Shown piece by piece: positions 42,750-52,100 of a DNA stretch of 64,000 nt (position 1 is the first letter of the stretch; each line of letters opens with the position of its first letter). The notes beneath the pieces are model-generated. The model did no database searches. It saw only the letters and a list, made by a program, of their open reading frames with translations, and was not told the origin of the DNA. The position numbers and the translations under genes are program-made. Source of the DNA: Geomobilibacter sp964431365 (lineage in GTDB: Bacteria > Desulfobacterota > Desulfuromonadia > Geobacterales > DSM-12255); NCBI GenBank assembly GCA_964431365.1, contig CAYSJJ010000008.1, positions 1 through 64,000 on the forward strand. Reading direction: 5' to 3'.

Positions 42750-44475
42750 AAGAAGGTATCAAATATTCTTTTTGTTGCTGGTCGTCCTGGTTATTTACTT
42801 TCCGGCTATTTCAGGAGAGGTCAACACAGTAGATGACGTACATATTATCAGTGCCTATGGGATTAATGGCCATTTGACCCTTAAGGATATATTCCTGCCT
42901 GCCGGTCAGTTCTATTTCCGCCCACTTGTTGAACTTACTTATTTCATTGACAATCTTTGTTGGGGACTTGATGCTAGCTTCATGCATCTGGAAAATATAC
43001 TTTTCCACGCCCTGAACGTCATCCTTGTTTATTTTATAGCAACAAGAGTTTCGGTCATGTTAGGTGACCTACCGGCGCTCCCCTTTGTCAGTTCCTTGCT
43101 TTTTGCGCTTCATCCAATCAATGTTGAAGCAGTTAGTTGGATTGCCGGGAGGACCGATTCCTTAGCTGCATCCTTTATACTTTGTTCCACTTTTCTTCTT
43201 CTGACGGGAATCAAGCCAGCGCGGATTAGTTATCTTCTCTTGTCACTAGTGGCCTTGATTCTCTCTCTTTTTGTCAAGGAGACGTCGGTTGTGCTTCTGC
43301 CAGCTTCTCTTCTGTTTGTCGTATCTCTGCCCAAGAGCGGGGATGCGATGCGTGATGATGACCGCAATTTAGACACAAGGCTTATCTGGATATATCTTTT
43401 AATGATGGCTTTAATTTCTTTTTTCATTGCGTTTCGTCTTTTCTTGAAACCTTCCGGCAGCGATAACGCCTTTTCAATGGTTATGCTCAAGAACTATAAT
43501 ACGATCGAACTGCTATCCTTATCCATGAAGGCAATGGGTTTCTACCTTAAGAAACTATTTTTCCCATACCCTCTCAATTTCGCCATTCATACAGTTAGCG
43601 ACTGGTATCTGCCGCTCGGAGCAGTTGTGCCATTGTTCTGTCTCTATATGATGTCCAAGCGGGATTTGTTGAGTTCATTCAGTGTAGTTGGTTTGCTTTT
43701 CACCGTCCCTGCGATTGTTGCCGGTGCAGCAGGAATTAATTGGACTCCTTTCGCAGAAAGGTATCTCTATATTCCGACAGCGTTCCTTTCAATAGGTGTG
43801 TCGGGTCTCATTTTAACGTCCGCTTCAAGTATGAAGCGTGAATGCCGTGTTTATCAATGCCTTGGACTCCTGGCTATCCCAGTTGCCTTTACAACCTTTG
43901 AAAGGAATCTTCTTTGGCGCGATAACCTTGCACTGTATCGTGATGCTGCCGAGAAATCTCCTGGCTTCGGAGATATTCACAATGAGCTTGGCGTTGCACT
44001 TTTGAGGAATGGGCAGAGTTCTGAAGCAACTCAGCATTTCAGTCTGGCAGAGAAGCTGTCAACCCGGCCGTTGATACGAGAATTCGCCAGGATGAACCTG
44101 CTGTATACCGCACTTCAAGGGAAGACCCTGTATGAAAAAAAGAATATCTTGCACGATTTCGTTGATGAACATAGGCAAGCTTCTCCAGAAGTCGTGAAGA
44201 TGCTCCGTGGCGTTGTCATGGAGATCCTGCAGACCGAAAAGGATATGGATAGACGTGTACTCCTTATCAAGGAGGCAATCGCATTGAATGACCGACTGTA
44301 TCGAGAAGTAGAGGATTCTTTTTACTTGTACTGCAATGGTCGGTTGATGCTTGCATTGGGCAATCACTCTGCAGGCCTGGACTACTTCCGTAAAACGGTT
44401 ATTTCTGCTCCCATGGGTGCTTACTATCTGCAACCTGCTCAGAAATTGGTTGAAGGGCTGGAAAACAATGAATAG
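42739..44475 (+). CDS. GT-C/TMTC-like membrane glycosyltransferase with TPRs
   Basis: 578 residues. About ten transmembrane helices in the first 390 residues, with an acidic pair in the first periplasmic loop (EVNTVDDVHII), then TPR helices (GFGDIHNELGVALLRNGQSSEATQHFSLAEKL) to the end. The layout matches DUF1736/TMTC-like GT-C enzymes that use polyprenyl-phosphate sugars to O-glycosylate proteins. It sits directly before a polyprenyl-phosphate transferase and close to pilA, so pilin is a plausible target. Activity is inferred. Confidence 0.75.
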   Translation: MKVRRRYQIFFLLLVVLVIYFPAISGEVNTVDDVHIISAYGINGHLTLKDIFLPAGQFYFRPLVELTYFIDNLCWGLDASFMHLENILFHALNVILVYFIATRVSVMLGDLPALPFVSSLLFALHPINVEAVSWIAGRTDSLAASFILCSTFLLLTGIKPARISYLLLSLVALILSLFVKETSVVLLPASLLFVVSLPKSGDAMRDDDRNLDTRLIWIYLLMMALISFFIAFRLFLKPSGSDNAFSMVMLKNYNTIELLSLSMKAMGFYLKKLFFPYPLNFAIHTVSDWYLPLGAVVPLFCLYMMSKRDLLSSFSVVGLLFTVPAIVAGAAGINWTPFAERYLYIPTAFLSIGVSGLILTSASSMKRECRVYQCLGLLAIPVAFTTFERNLLWRDNLALYRDAAEKSPGFGDIHNELGVALLRNGQSSEATQHFSLAEKLSTRPLIREFARMNLLYTALQGKTLYEKKNILHDFVDEHRQASPEVVKMLRGVVMEILQTEKDMDRRVLLIKEAIALNDRLYREVEDSFYLYCNGRLMLALGNHSAGLDYFRKTVISAPMGAYYLQPAQKLVEGLENNE

Positions 44476-45316
44476 TCCGCTCGCCTTGCTACGAATCGTA
44501 AGGCCGGCTCAATGGCTGAAAAATCTGATGCTATTTTTCCCTCCATTTCTTGGGGGGACGTTGTTCGTCCCTGGGACGCTGGAGAAGGGGGGAATGCCTT
44601 TAGTTGCCTTCTGCATGGCATCAAGTTCGACATATGTTCTTAACGACATTGTAGATGTCGAACTGGACACGCTCCATCCCCGGAAAAAGACACGGCCCAT
44701 TGCTGCTGGGGAGATATCGTACGCTTTTGCCGCTACTTATGCCGCATTCTTAGCAGTTTGTGCAATCCTTATCAGTTGGAGCGTTTCGATCAGATTTCCT
44801 TATTACATAATTCTGTATCTCCTTGTCTCTTGCCTTTATTCTCTTAAATTCAAGAATGTTCCGATACTCGACATCTTCTCCATTTCTTTGGGGTTTGTTA
44901 TCAGGCTACTGGCAGGCGGTGAAGCGTTCGATACAGTGATTACCGAATGGCTTCTGCTTACGGTGTTTTTGCTCGCCATGTTTCTCAGCACCGGCAAAAG
45001 ACTCGGTGAATTGTTGATACTTGGCAAGGAGGCCGGTTCTCACAGAAAGTGCCTGTTCAGCTATCCACCTGGTTTCCTGGAAGGGATACTGTATCTGACC
45101 GGTGCAACGGTCCTCATGACCTATACAATGTATTCCCTTCCTCATCCTCCCTTGGTCTATACTGTGCCACTTTGCGCCTTTGGGCTTCTGCGCTACATTC
45201 TGCGGGTGAAGTCTGGTGCGGGCGGGGATCCGACCGACTCTCTCTTGAAAGATTTTCAGCTTGCGGTTGTCGGCCTCCTATGGGTGGCAGCGGTGGGATG
45301 GAGTGTTTACCGTTGA
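44468..45316 (+). CDS. UbiA-family prenyltransferase, DPPR-synthase-like
   Basis: 282 residues, multi-pass. First Asp motif NDIVDVELDTLHPRKKTRPIAAG and a second region with KRLGELLIL. RIVRPAQWLKNLMLFFPPFLGG is typical of decaprenyl-phosphate phosphoribosyltransferases, which start synthesis of lipid-linked arabinose or ribose. The partner epimerase genes are not in the window. It overlaps the GT-C gene by 8 bp, so the two probably work together. Confidence 0.85.
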   Translation: MNSPLALLRIVRPAQWLKNLMLFFPPFLGGTLFVPGTLEKGGMPLVAFCMASSSTYVLNDIVDVELDTLHPRKKTRPIAAGEISYAFAATYAAFLAVCAILISWSVSIRFPYYIILYLLVSCLYSLKFKNVPILDIFSISLGFVIRLLAGGEAFDTVITEWLLLTVFLLAMFLSTGKRLGELLILGKEAGSHRKCLFSYPPGFLEGILYLTGATVLMTYTMYSLPHPPLVYTVPLCAFGLLRYILRVKSGAGGDPTDSLLKDFQLAVVGLLWVAAVGWSVYR

Positions 45317-46335
45317 GTCTCCAAACGTACATCGTGCTGGTCAATTATAACGGGTGGGCCGATACACTTGAGTGTCTGGATTCGCTGTATCGCCTTGACG
45401 ATGACGCATTCACCGTAGTGGTTGTGGATAATGGTTCGACAGATGGATCTATGCAGTCAATCTCAGACTGGGCGGATGGCAATATCAGCCAGTTTCGGCA
45501 AAGCGACGCGACTTCCCAAAAGGGTGAACAAACGTTACGCTATGCAGTTTATAGTGTTGATTCTGCGAAATCGGGAGGAGACCCTCTCGATTCATCCCGT
45601 CTGGTCCTCGTTCGTAACCCGGTCAACCTTGGCTTTGCAGGCGCTAACAACATTGGGATCCTTTTCGCACTGTCGCGCGGAGATGCCGCCCGGGTCTGGC
45701 TTCTCAATAACGACACGGTCGTACATCCTAGAGCCCTTGCTGCCCTCATCCGTCGGATGGATGGCCAGCCAAAATGCGGAATGTGCGGTTCAACCCTGCT
45801 TTTTTACAACCGCCCCGACCGCGTGCAGGCTTATGGCGGAGGCCGATATGTGACGTTCCTCGGTCTCTCCTGGCATATCGGATTCATGAAGAGAGCTGTT
45901 CGGTTGCCTGATTCTGTACGGGCTGAGAGGTTGATGAACTATGTGGTGGGCGCTTCCCTTTGTGTCAGTAGGGAGTTCTTGGAAGAGGTAGGCTTAATGG
46001 CCGAGGATTATTTTCTCTATTTCGAGGAGGTTGACTGGTCGTTTCGGAATCGCGGCAGATTTCGTCTAGCCTATGCGCCGGAAAGTATCGTTTATCACAA
46101 GGTAGGTTCTACCGTTGGTACCAGTAGCAATCCTCTCAAAAAAAGTCCACTGTGTGATTATTATAATCTTCGGAACCGTCTCAAGTTTACCCGTAGGTAC
46201 GCGCCGTGGGCTCTGCCGGGAGTTTGTTGCGTAATGGTCCTAGCTGTCTTGCTCCGCCTTATGCTTGGTCAGTGGCAGATGGCATACACAGCGCTGCGAA
46301 TTTTGAGCGGTATGCAGGCTCAGGTCAAAGGCTGA
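45313..46335 (+). CDS. Family 2 glycosyltransferase (rhamnosyltransferase-like)
   Basis: 340 residues, GT-A fold: IVLVNYNGWADTLECLDSL, VVVVDNGSTDGS, a DXD-type NNDT in VWLLNNDTVVHP and EEVDWSFRNR. A hydrophobic segment near the C terminus suggests membrane association. TTG 45313 overlaps the upstream stop by 4 bp. Confidence 0.85.
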   Translation: MSLQTYIVLVNYNGWADTLECLDSLYRLDDDAFTVVVVDNGSTDGSMQSISDWADGNISQFRQSDATSQKGEQTLRYAVYSVDSAKSGGDPLDSSRLVLVRNPVNLGFAGANNIGILFALSRGDAARVWLLNNDTVVHPRALAALIRRMDGQPKCGMCGSTLLFYNRPDRVQAYGGGRYVTFLGLSWHIGFMKRAVRLPDSVRAERLMNYVVGASLCVSREFLEEVGLMAEDYFLYFEEVDWSFRNRGRFRLAYAPESIVYHKVGSTVGTSSNPLKKSPLCDYYNLRNRLKFTRRYAPWALPGVCCVMVLAVLLRLMLGQWQMAYTALRILSGMQAQVKG

Positions 46336-46349
46336 TACGGCGTGTCACG

Positions 46350-47147
46350 ATGAAGATATCAATAATAACGGTTACCATGAATGCAGACCGTTTTTTGCGT
46401 GGGACTATCGAAAGTGTTATCGGCCAGGATTTCGACAGTTACGAGTATATTGTTATCGACGGTGGCTCCCATGATGCCACGCAGTCGATTGTTGACGAAT
46501 ATGCCGCCCACAACGACCGAATCCGGTTTCTTTCTGGACCTGATCGAGGGATTTCCGATGCCATGAACAAAGGGGTCGAATTCGCGACCGGAGATATTCT
46601 CGTTTTCCTCCATGCAGACGACTTTTTTGCCGCCCCGACAGTATTACGACGTGTTGCCGGGTGGTTCGAAGATAACCCTGCTATCGCCTGGCTGACTGGC
46701 GGAATTAGGTTTGCGGACTATCAAGGCCGACCGATCAGAGATGTCGCGGCACGGTGTTATTCTTATCGTCGCCTTTTGCGCGGCAACATCATTTTTCATC
46801 CGGCAACGTTCATAAAACGTGAGGCCGTGATCAGGGCTGGAGGTTTTTCTACTGTCCTGAAGTACGCTATGGACTATGACCTGTGGCTTCGATTGGGTAA
46901 GATCGCACCACCTTACGTTGTCGATGACGTTTTGACCTGCTTTCGGGTTCATGGTGGGAGCCGTTCGTGCCGTTATGCGGACGATGCCTTTGCCGAGGAG
47001 TGGGAGGTGCGCAAGCGGGCATTGGGCCAAGCAACAGTCTCTTATTATCTTCATTTCGGGTATTATCTGCTAAAGCGGATCATCTACGGACGTTTTTTTA
47101 AGAGGTGGATTACGACAGAGGAGAATGCCCATGTTCGAATCGATTAA
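46350..47147 (+). CDS. Family 2 glycosyltransferase
   Basis: 265 residues. KISIITVTMNADRFLRGTIESV, YIVIDGGSHDATQSIV and the acceptor-site HADDFF fit the WcaA-like subgroup of GT2. Its stop overlaps the following methyltransferase start by 17 bp. Sugar donor unknown. Confidence 0.87.
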   Translation: MKISIITVTMNADRFLRGTIESVIGQDFDSYEYIVIDGGSHDATQSIVDEYAAHNDRIRFLSGPDRGISDAMNKGVEFATGDILVFLHADDFFAAPTVLRRVAGWFEDNPAIAWLTGGIRFADYQGRPIRDVAARCYSYRRLLRGNIIFHPATFIKREAVIRAGGFSTVLKYAMDYDLWLRLGKIAPPYVVDDVLTCFRVHGGSRSCRYADDAFAEEWEVRKRALGQATVSYYLHFGYYLLKRIIYGRFFKRWITTEENAHVRID

Positions 47148-47814
47148 AAAGGCATGCTTGAAGTTGACAGGGCATACTAATAATACCGTTGCCAATAATC
47201 TGAGAGTATGGTCGGAATGGGACTGGTCACAGTTTGGTGAAGAATGGTCCAATACAGAGGAGTGGAAGACGAGTTTAGTGCATGATGTGCTAAATTATTA
47301 CGTTTACGATCGGGCAAGAGTCCTTGAAATAGGTCCTGGGGGAGGTCGGTGGACTGAGTATCTTTTGCACAGGGCCGCTAGTTTGGTTTTGGTTGATGTC
47401 ACGCCTGAATGTATAGATATCTGTAAAAGCAGATTCAAGGATCATGACAACATTGAATATCATGTTAACGACGGTCTCGGCTTAACATTTATTGCTGACT
47501 CGTCGATCGATTGCATTTGGTCATGGGATGTATTTGTCCATATACAATCTAGCGATATTAAAGTCTACATTCAGCAGTTCCACAGAATTCTCAAGGATGG
47601 CGGTACTGCGGTAATTCATCATAGCAAGAACGGGATTAGCAGAACTGGCTGGCGAAGCGATATGACCGATAAAAAAATGGTCGAATTCTGCAGCAACTAC
47701 GGCTTGACCGTGGAGCGACAATTTGAGGAGTGGCAGGAGGGGAAGCAGCGGATCTGGCCGGGACTCCCCCTCGAAAAGAGCCCAGATATCATCTCTGTCC
47801 TGCGGAAATCCTGA
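47131..47814 (+). CDS. SAM-dependent methyltransferase
   Basis: About 227 residues with motif I VLEIGPGGGRWTEYL, LVDVTPECIDICK and a post-motif WDVFVHI. ATG 47131 is better spaced from AGAGGAGA than ATG 47125. Probably methylates a glycan sugar, judging by context. No target can be named. Confidence 0.82.
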   Translation: MFESIKKACLKLTGHTNNTVANNLRVWSEWDWSQFGEEWSNTEEWKTSLVHDVLNYYVYDRARVLEIGPGGGRWTEYLLHRAASLVLVDVTPECIDICKSRFKDHDNIEYHVNDGLGLTFIADSSIDCIWSWDVFVHIQSSDIKVYIQQFHRILKDGGTAVIHHSKNGISRTGWRSDMTDKKMVEFCSNYGLTVERQFEEWQEGKQRIWPGLPLEKSPDIISVLRKS

Positions 47815-47826
47815 GTTTGAGACCGA

Positions 47827-48573
47827 ATGCCGAAAGTTAGCGTCATCATACCCTGCTTCAACCAAGGAGGTTATCTGGACGAAGCGGTCGACTCGGTGTT
47901 ACAGCAAAGTTACAACGACTACGAAATAATCGTTGTCAATGACGGGTCTACCGATCGAGCTACGCTAGCTAAACTGAGCGATTACAATAAGCCCAAAACC
48001 AGTGTCATTCATACCCCTAACCGGGGCCTTGTTTCGGCAAGAAATATTGGCATCTACGAAGCGCGGGGGGAATACATACTCCCCCTAGATGCCGATGATA
48101 AGATCGGCAAGGGATATCTGGACGCGGCTGTTACGATTCTCGATGACGACTCCCAGGTCGGCGTTGTCTACTGCACGGCAGAAAAGATCGGTGCGGTACA
48201 GGAGTATTGGGATTTGCCCGAATTCATCCCGGAAAGGATGTTGCTTGATAATCTCATCTTCTGTACCGCACTGTTCCGCAAGGTGGACTGGCAGACAATT
48301 GGTGGCTACAGACAGAACATGAAATATGGATGGGAAGACTGGGATTTTTGGCTATCCATGGTGGAACTCGGTAGAAAAGTGGTCAGGATTCCTCATGTTC
48401 TTTTTTATTACCGAGTAAACGATGTTTCAATGAATAGTTCAATGACTTACGCTCAGAAATCCCTCATGATGATTAACTTGGTCAGAAACCATAAAAGGCT
48501 CTACTTCGCTAATATAGCAACCATTTTTGGCGCCTTGTTTAAAAAACGAATGCTAAGGAAATCGCGTGTTTGA
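47827..48573 (+). CDS. Family 2 glycosyltransferase
   Basis: 248 residues. SVIIPCFNQGGYLDEAVDSVLQQS, VVNDGSTD and the DXD in LPLDADDKIG are a standard inverting GT2. It overlaps the Wzm-like gene by 8 bp. Donor and acceptor unknown. Confidence 0.9.
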   Translation: MPKVSVIIPCFNQGGYLDEAVDSVLQQSYNDYEIIVVNDGSTDRATLAKLSDYNKPKTSVIHTPNRGLVSARNIGIYEARGEYILPLDADDKIGKGYLDAAVTILDDDSQVGVVYCTAEKIGAVQEYWDLPEFIPERMLLDNLIFCTALFRKVDWQTIGGYRQNMKYGWEDWDFWLSMVELGRKVVRIPHVLFYYRVNDVSMNSSMTYAQKSLMMINLVRNHKRLYFANIATIFGALFKKRMLRKSRV

Positions 48574-49423
48574 TAATCCGAATTCGGGTGAATGGACGTG
48601 CATTATCCGTCCTAAAAACAGATGGTTTGACATTCATCTCTCAGAGTTGTGGCGTTACCGCGATCTCGTAATGCTCTTTGTCCGCCGTGACTTTGTGGCC
48701 GTTTATAAACAGACTGTTCTCGGCCCTCTTTGGTTTTTACTGCAGCCCCTTTTCACGACCTTAGTTTTTACGGTGATATTTGGGAAAATAGCTAATATCC
48801 CCACAGGTGGTGTGCCGCAACTTCTCTTCTATATGTCGGGGATAGTGGTCTGGAATTATTTCTCAAACTGTCTTAACGCAACCTCTAACACCTTTGTTGC
48901 TAATGCCGTAATTTTTGGGAAAGTATATTTCCCCCGACTTACTGTTCCCCTATCTATAGTTATAAGCAATTTGATAACCTTCATAATCCAGCTCTCTCTT
49001 TTCCTAGCGTTTTACTGCTATTTTTATGTCAAGGGAGCAATCCTCTCTCCCAGTCCCCTGCTGCTGATGGTCCCCGTACTGGTTTTGCAGTCGGCTTTGC
49101 TTGGACTTGGTGTCGGGATAATCGTGTCATCCCTGACTACAAAGTACCGGGATCTTAGCTACCTCGTCTCTTTTGGCGTGCAACTATGGATGTTTGCCTC
49201 TCCGGTGGTATATCCGTCTTCTCTGGTTCCTGAGCGGTGGAGGTGGCTATTAGGCCTAAATCCTGTTACACCGATTATAGAAACATTTCGATATGCCTTT
49301 CTCGGTGTGGGGGGGCTCCAGCTCAAGCAGCTAATCTTGAGTTGGACCATAACGTCGATAGTTCTTTTGATTGGAATCGTATTGTTCAGCAGGATAGAAA
49401 AAGGTTTCATGGATACGGTGTAA
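48566..49423 (+). CDS. wzm: O-antigen ABC exporter permease, Wzm-like
   Basis: 285 residues, ABC-2 membrane subunit with six helices; the family element RRDFVAVYKQTVLGPLWFLLQP lies near the N terminus. With the ATPase 59 bp downstream it exports undecaprenyl-linked polysaccharide. GTG 48566 lies inside the end of the upstream GT gene. Confidence 0.9.
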   Translation: MFDNPNSGEWTCIIRPKNRWFDIHLSELWRYRDLVMLFVRRDFVAVYKQTVLGPLWFLLQPLFTTLVFTVIFGKIANIPTGGVPQLLFYMSGIVVWNYFSNCLNATSNTFVANAVIFGKVYFPRLTVPLSIVISNLITFIIQLSLFLAFYCYFYVKGAILSPSPLLLMVPVLVLQSALLGLGVGIIVSSLTTKYRDLSYLVSFGVQLWMFASPVVYPSSLVPERWRWLLGLNPVTPIIETFRYAFLGVGGLQLKQLILSWTITSIVLLIGIVLFSRIEKGFMDTV

Positions 49424-49482
49424 TAGTTCTCTGGACAGGAATATATCTGGGGCGAAATCAGCGCCCCGACACAGTAAGAGCC

Positions 49483-50760
49483 ATGGGTGATTCCATTATT
49501 GAAGTCGAGAGCCTAGCCAAGGAGTATCGTCTTGGTGTTATCAGTCACCAGACACTGACAAAGGATCTCCAGAGTTGGTGGGCCAGAGTGCGCGGGAAAG
49601 AGGATCCCAATGCACCGTTGGTGTCTCAACAGGGAGACAATGCTTCCTCGGGAAGATTTTGGGCCTTGAAAGACGTCACTTTCCAGGTCAGGCAGGGTGA
49701 CGTTGTTGGCGTTATCGGACGAAACGGCGCGGGCAAATCAACCTTGCTGAAAATTCTGTCCCGAGTAACATCGCCTTCCAGGGGAGAGGTCAGGCTGAGG
49801 GGGCGTGTCGCGAGCCTTCTGGAGGTAGGTACTGGATTTCATCCAGAATTGACCGGTCGGGAGAATATATTCCTGAACGGTGCCATCCTTGGTATGGACA
49901 AAAATGAGATTCGGCGTAAGTTTGATGAGATTGTTGACTTTTCCGAAATCGGAAGGTTCATTGATACCCCGGTTAAACGGTATTCATCGGGGATGTACGT
50001 GCGTCTTGCCTTTGCTGTGGCGGCGCACCTAGAACCGGAAATCCTTGTTGTGGATGAAGTCCTGGCGGTCGGCGATGCTCCGTTCCAAAAGAAATGTCTT
50101 GGCAAAATGGGGGAGGTGGCGGGTCAGGGACGAACTGTTTTATTTGTGTCTCATAATATGCAGGCTATTAAGAATCTCTGTGATCGTGGGATATTGATCG
50201 ACAAAGGACGTATCGCATACGACGGAACTGCGGATGAGGTGGTGGGAGCATATCTATCGCAGGTGAAGCATTCGGCTTTCAACAGTAACATTACGCCGGA
50301 TATGCATACTACGGTTCGTCCCGGCTTGGAAATCATCCGTCTGGAATTGCTGGACAGGAATGGTGAAAGGATTTCCTCGCTGCTGATGGACGAAACCTTT
50401 TGCCTGCGCATATTCTTCCGGATCCACAATCCGGAGCAGGGGTATCGTGTCGGGATCGTCTTTTCCACGATGGATCACACCAAAATTGCCACAATAATCA
50501 GTACACAAGAGGGCAGATCGCACATTTACGGTGATGAGAACAGGATTTACGCTGTATCAGTGCAGCTTAATAATGTGTTCATGGCAGGCAGCTATAATGT
50601 CAGCCTTCATGTAAAGAGTGCGCTGGGTGAGGCCGTCGATGTCGTTGATGGCTTCACTCTGACGGTAGATCCTGTGTCAACCGGCCGAGGTGACAACAGG
50701 GGGGCTGGCGTCGTTTGGGTACCATCTGCGTGGACCGAAGTGACAGAGGCTGGGGTGTGA
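49483..50760 (+). CDS. wzt: O-antigen ABC exporter ATPase with C-terminal domain, Wzt-like
   Basis: 425 residues. ATPase with GRNGAGKSTLL, the YSSGMYVRLAFAVAAHL signature and VDEVLAVGD. A C-terminal about 170 residues resemble the Wzt carbohydrate-binding domain, which in E. coli O8/O9a recognises the modified end of the chain. That predicts a chain-terminating modification made in this cluster. ATG 49483 is chosen for the domain start; the ribosome site is weak. Confidence 0.9.
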   Translation: MGDSIIEVESLAKEYRLGVISHQTLTKDLQSWWARVRGKEDPNAPLVSQQGDNASSGRFWALKDVTFQVRQGDVVGVIGRNGAGKSTLLKILSRVTSPSRGEVRLRGRVASLLEVGTGFHPELTGRENIFLNGAILGMDKNEIRRKFDEIVDFSEIGRFIDTPVKRYSSGMYVRLAFAVAAHLEPEILVVDEVLAVGDAPFQKKCLGKMGEVAGQGRTVLFVSHNMQAIKNLCDRGILIDKGRIAYDGTADEVVGAYLSQVKHSAFNSNITPDMHTTVRPGLEIIRLELLDRNGERISSLLMDETFCLRIFFRIHNPEQGYRVGIVFSTMDHTKIATIISTQEGRSHIYGDENRIYAVSVQLNNVFMAGSYNVSLHVKSALGEAVDVVDGFTLTVDPVSTGRGDNRGAGVVWVPSAWTEVTEAGV

Positions 50761-50764
50761 ACTA

Positions 50765-51427
50765 ATGCTTGAAAAACTGAAGAGAAAATTTGTGAATTGT
50801 AGGCAATCCCTCGACCTTTGGTCCCATCGAAGACGTCTCGCCAAGGCTGTCGATTACTCAAGCGATGAGTACCGAGCCTACCTCGATTTACAGCTTGAAC
50901 GCACCCTTGCCAAGCGTCGGCCAACCCCCCCTGATCGAGACCTCGAATTAATGGCCCGTGTTGCCGGATTGATTACGATCAGCGAACGGGATGTCTTGTG
51001 CGTAGGGTGCAGAGACGCAGCCGAGATTGAGTATTTTAGCAGCAAAGGGGCACGGAGGGTATGTGGGATTGACCTTTACAGCGAGTGTAAAGACATCGTT
51101 GTGATGGATATGCATGATATGAAATTCGACAACAGCAGTTTTGATTTGTTATACAGTTCGCATTCCCTTGAGCATGCATTGAATGTAAGAAAAGCGATAA
51201 GTGAATTTGTCAGGGTTGTTCGTAATGGGGGCTCAATTGTTGTTGAGGTTCCTGTCAATTATGAGGTAAGGGGAGCTGATCTAGTCGATTTTGGCTCTCT
51301 AGAAAACCTGCACGATCACTTTAAACCGTATCTGGAAAAAGTGCTCTGGTCGGAGACTATTACTGGTCCTATTGATGCTGGGAGCCCTGTTGTGGCGCTC
51401 AGGACGATTATGACGATTCGCAAGTAA
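50765..51427 (+). CDS. SAM methyltransferase-like protein
   Basis: 220 residues. Motif I is degenerate (VLCVGCRDAAEIEYF), followed by CGIDLYSECKDIVVMDMHDM and SSHSLEHALNVRKAISEFVRVVRNGG, a class I methyltransferase pattern. It follows wzt by 4 bp, the position at which a chain-terminating methyltransferase is sometimes found. Confidence 0.72.
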   Translation: MLEKLKRKFVNCRQSLDLWSHRRRLAKAVDYSSDEYRAYLDLQLERTLAKRRPTPPDRDLELMARVAGLITISERDVLCVGCRDAAEIEYFSSKGARRVCGIDLYSECKDIVVMDMHDMKFDNSSFDLLYSSHSLEHALNVRKAISEFVRVVRNGGSIVVEVPVNYEVRGADLVDFGSLENLHDHFKPYLEKVLWSETITGPIDAGSPVVALRTIMTIRK

Positions 51428-51461
51428 CGCAAAGGCGATTTGACAAGGCAAAAGGTCTTTA

Positions 51462-52100
51462 ATGCCGATAGTCTCTTCAATGAGTTATACCGAATTGACG
51501 GCGTTCCGTCCCGAATGTTACGCTCGTTTCGGCTCTGCTCTCGATTTCAAAATAACATCTTCCACCTATTCCGAACTCCAAAAGAATTATCGGGGGGGGG
51601 GGATTCTGGACGTTGGCGCCGGTGTGAACCGGGTGGTTCAGCACATACTCTCCCCACTGCCTGGTGATTATTACGCTCTCGATTCAGATCCTTCCGATGA
51701 ATTTGATTTCCGTAGTTTTGCAGAAATTCCTGAGGGATTGAGGTTCTCGATGGTTGTGATGAACCAGTTCCTCGAACATCTGGATCCAGATCAGGCCAAT
51801 GCGGCAGTCAGTAATGCCTTTCAGGTGCTCGCCCCTGGAGGGCTTCTGTTTGTCTCTGTTCCCAATGCCTCACACCCCGTGCGATACCACGCAGATGTAA
51901 CGCATGTTACGAACTGGCCCGTGGGGGATCTGTACGGGCTTTTGCGGTGTGCGGGATTCGAGGTGGACAATATCCTTCGGGCTAACAAGAGGAGACTACC
52001 CCGCAATCCGTTTAAACGTTGGATCATTGATCTCGTCTGCAGGGAGCTGCGTATGGACTGGTGTGACACGATCATCATGGAGGCCAGAAAGCCGTCATGA
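51462..52100 (+). CDS. SAM methyltransferase with an internal 11-G run
   Basis: 212 residues. Motif I ILDVGAGVN starts directly after codons CGG GGG GGG GGG (51591-51602). Then YALDSDPSDEFDF, NQFLEHLDP, LAPGGLLFVSVPNA. The 11-G run is prone to slippage, so this frame may be switched on and off. ATG 51462 with AAAGG upstream. Its stop overlaps the next gene (ATGA). Confidence 0.8.
   Translation: MPIVSSMSYTELTAFRPECYARFGSALDFKITSSTYSELQKNYRGGGILDVGAGVNRVVQHILSPLPGDYYALDSDPSDEFDFRSFAEIPEGLRFSMVVMNQFLEHLDPDQANAAVSNAFQVLAPGGLLFVSVPNASHPVRYHADVTHVTNWPVGDLYGLLRCAGFEVDNILRANKRRLPRNPFKRWIIDLVCRELRMDWCDTIIMEARKPS
51592..51602 (+). repeat. Homopolymeric G11 tract inside a CDS
   Basis: Eleven consecutive G in the methyltransferase gene, encoding Arg-Gly-Gly-Gly. 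A one-base change would shift the frame and end the protein early. The next longest G runs I noticed in genes of this window are about 8. Confidence 0.95.
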
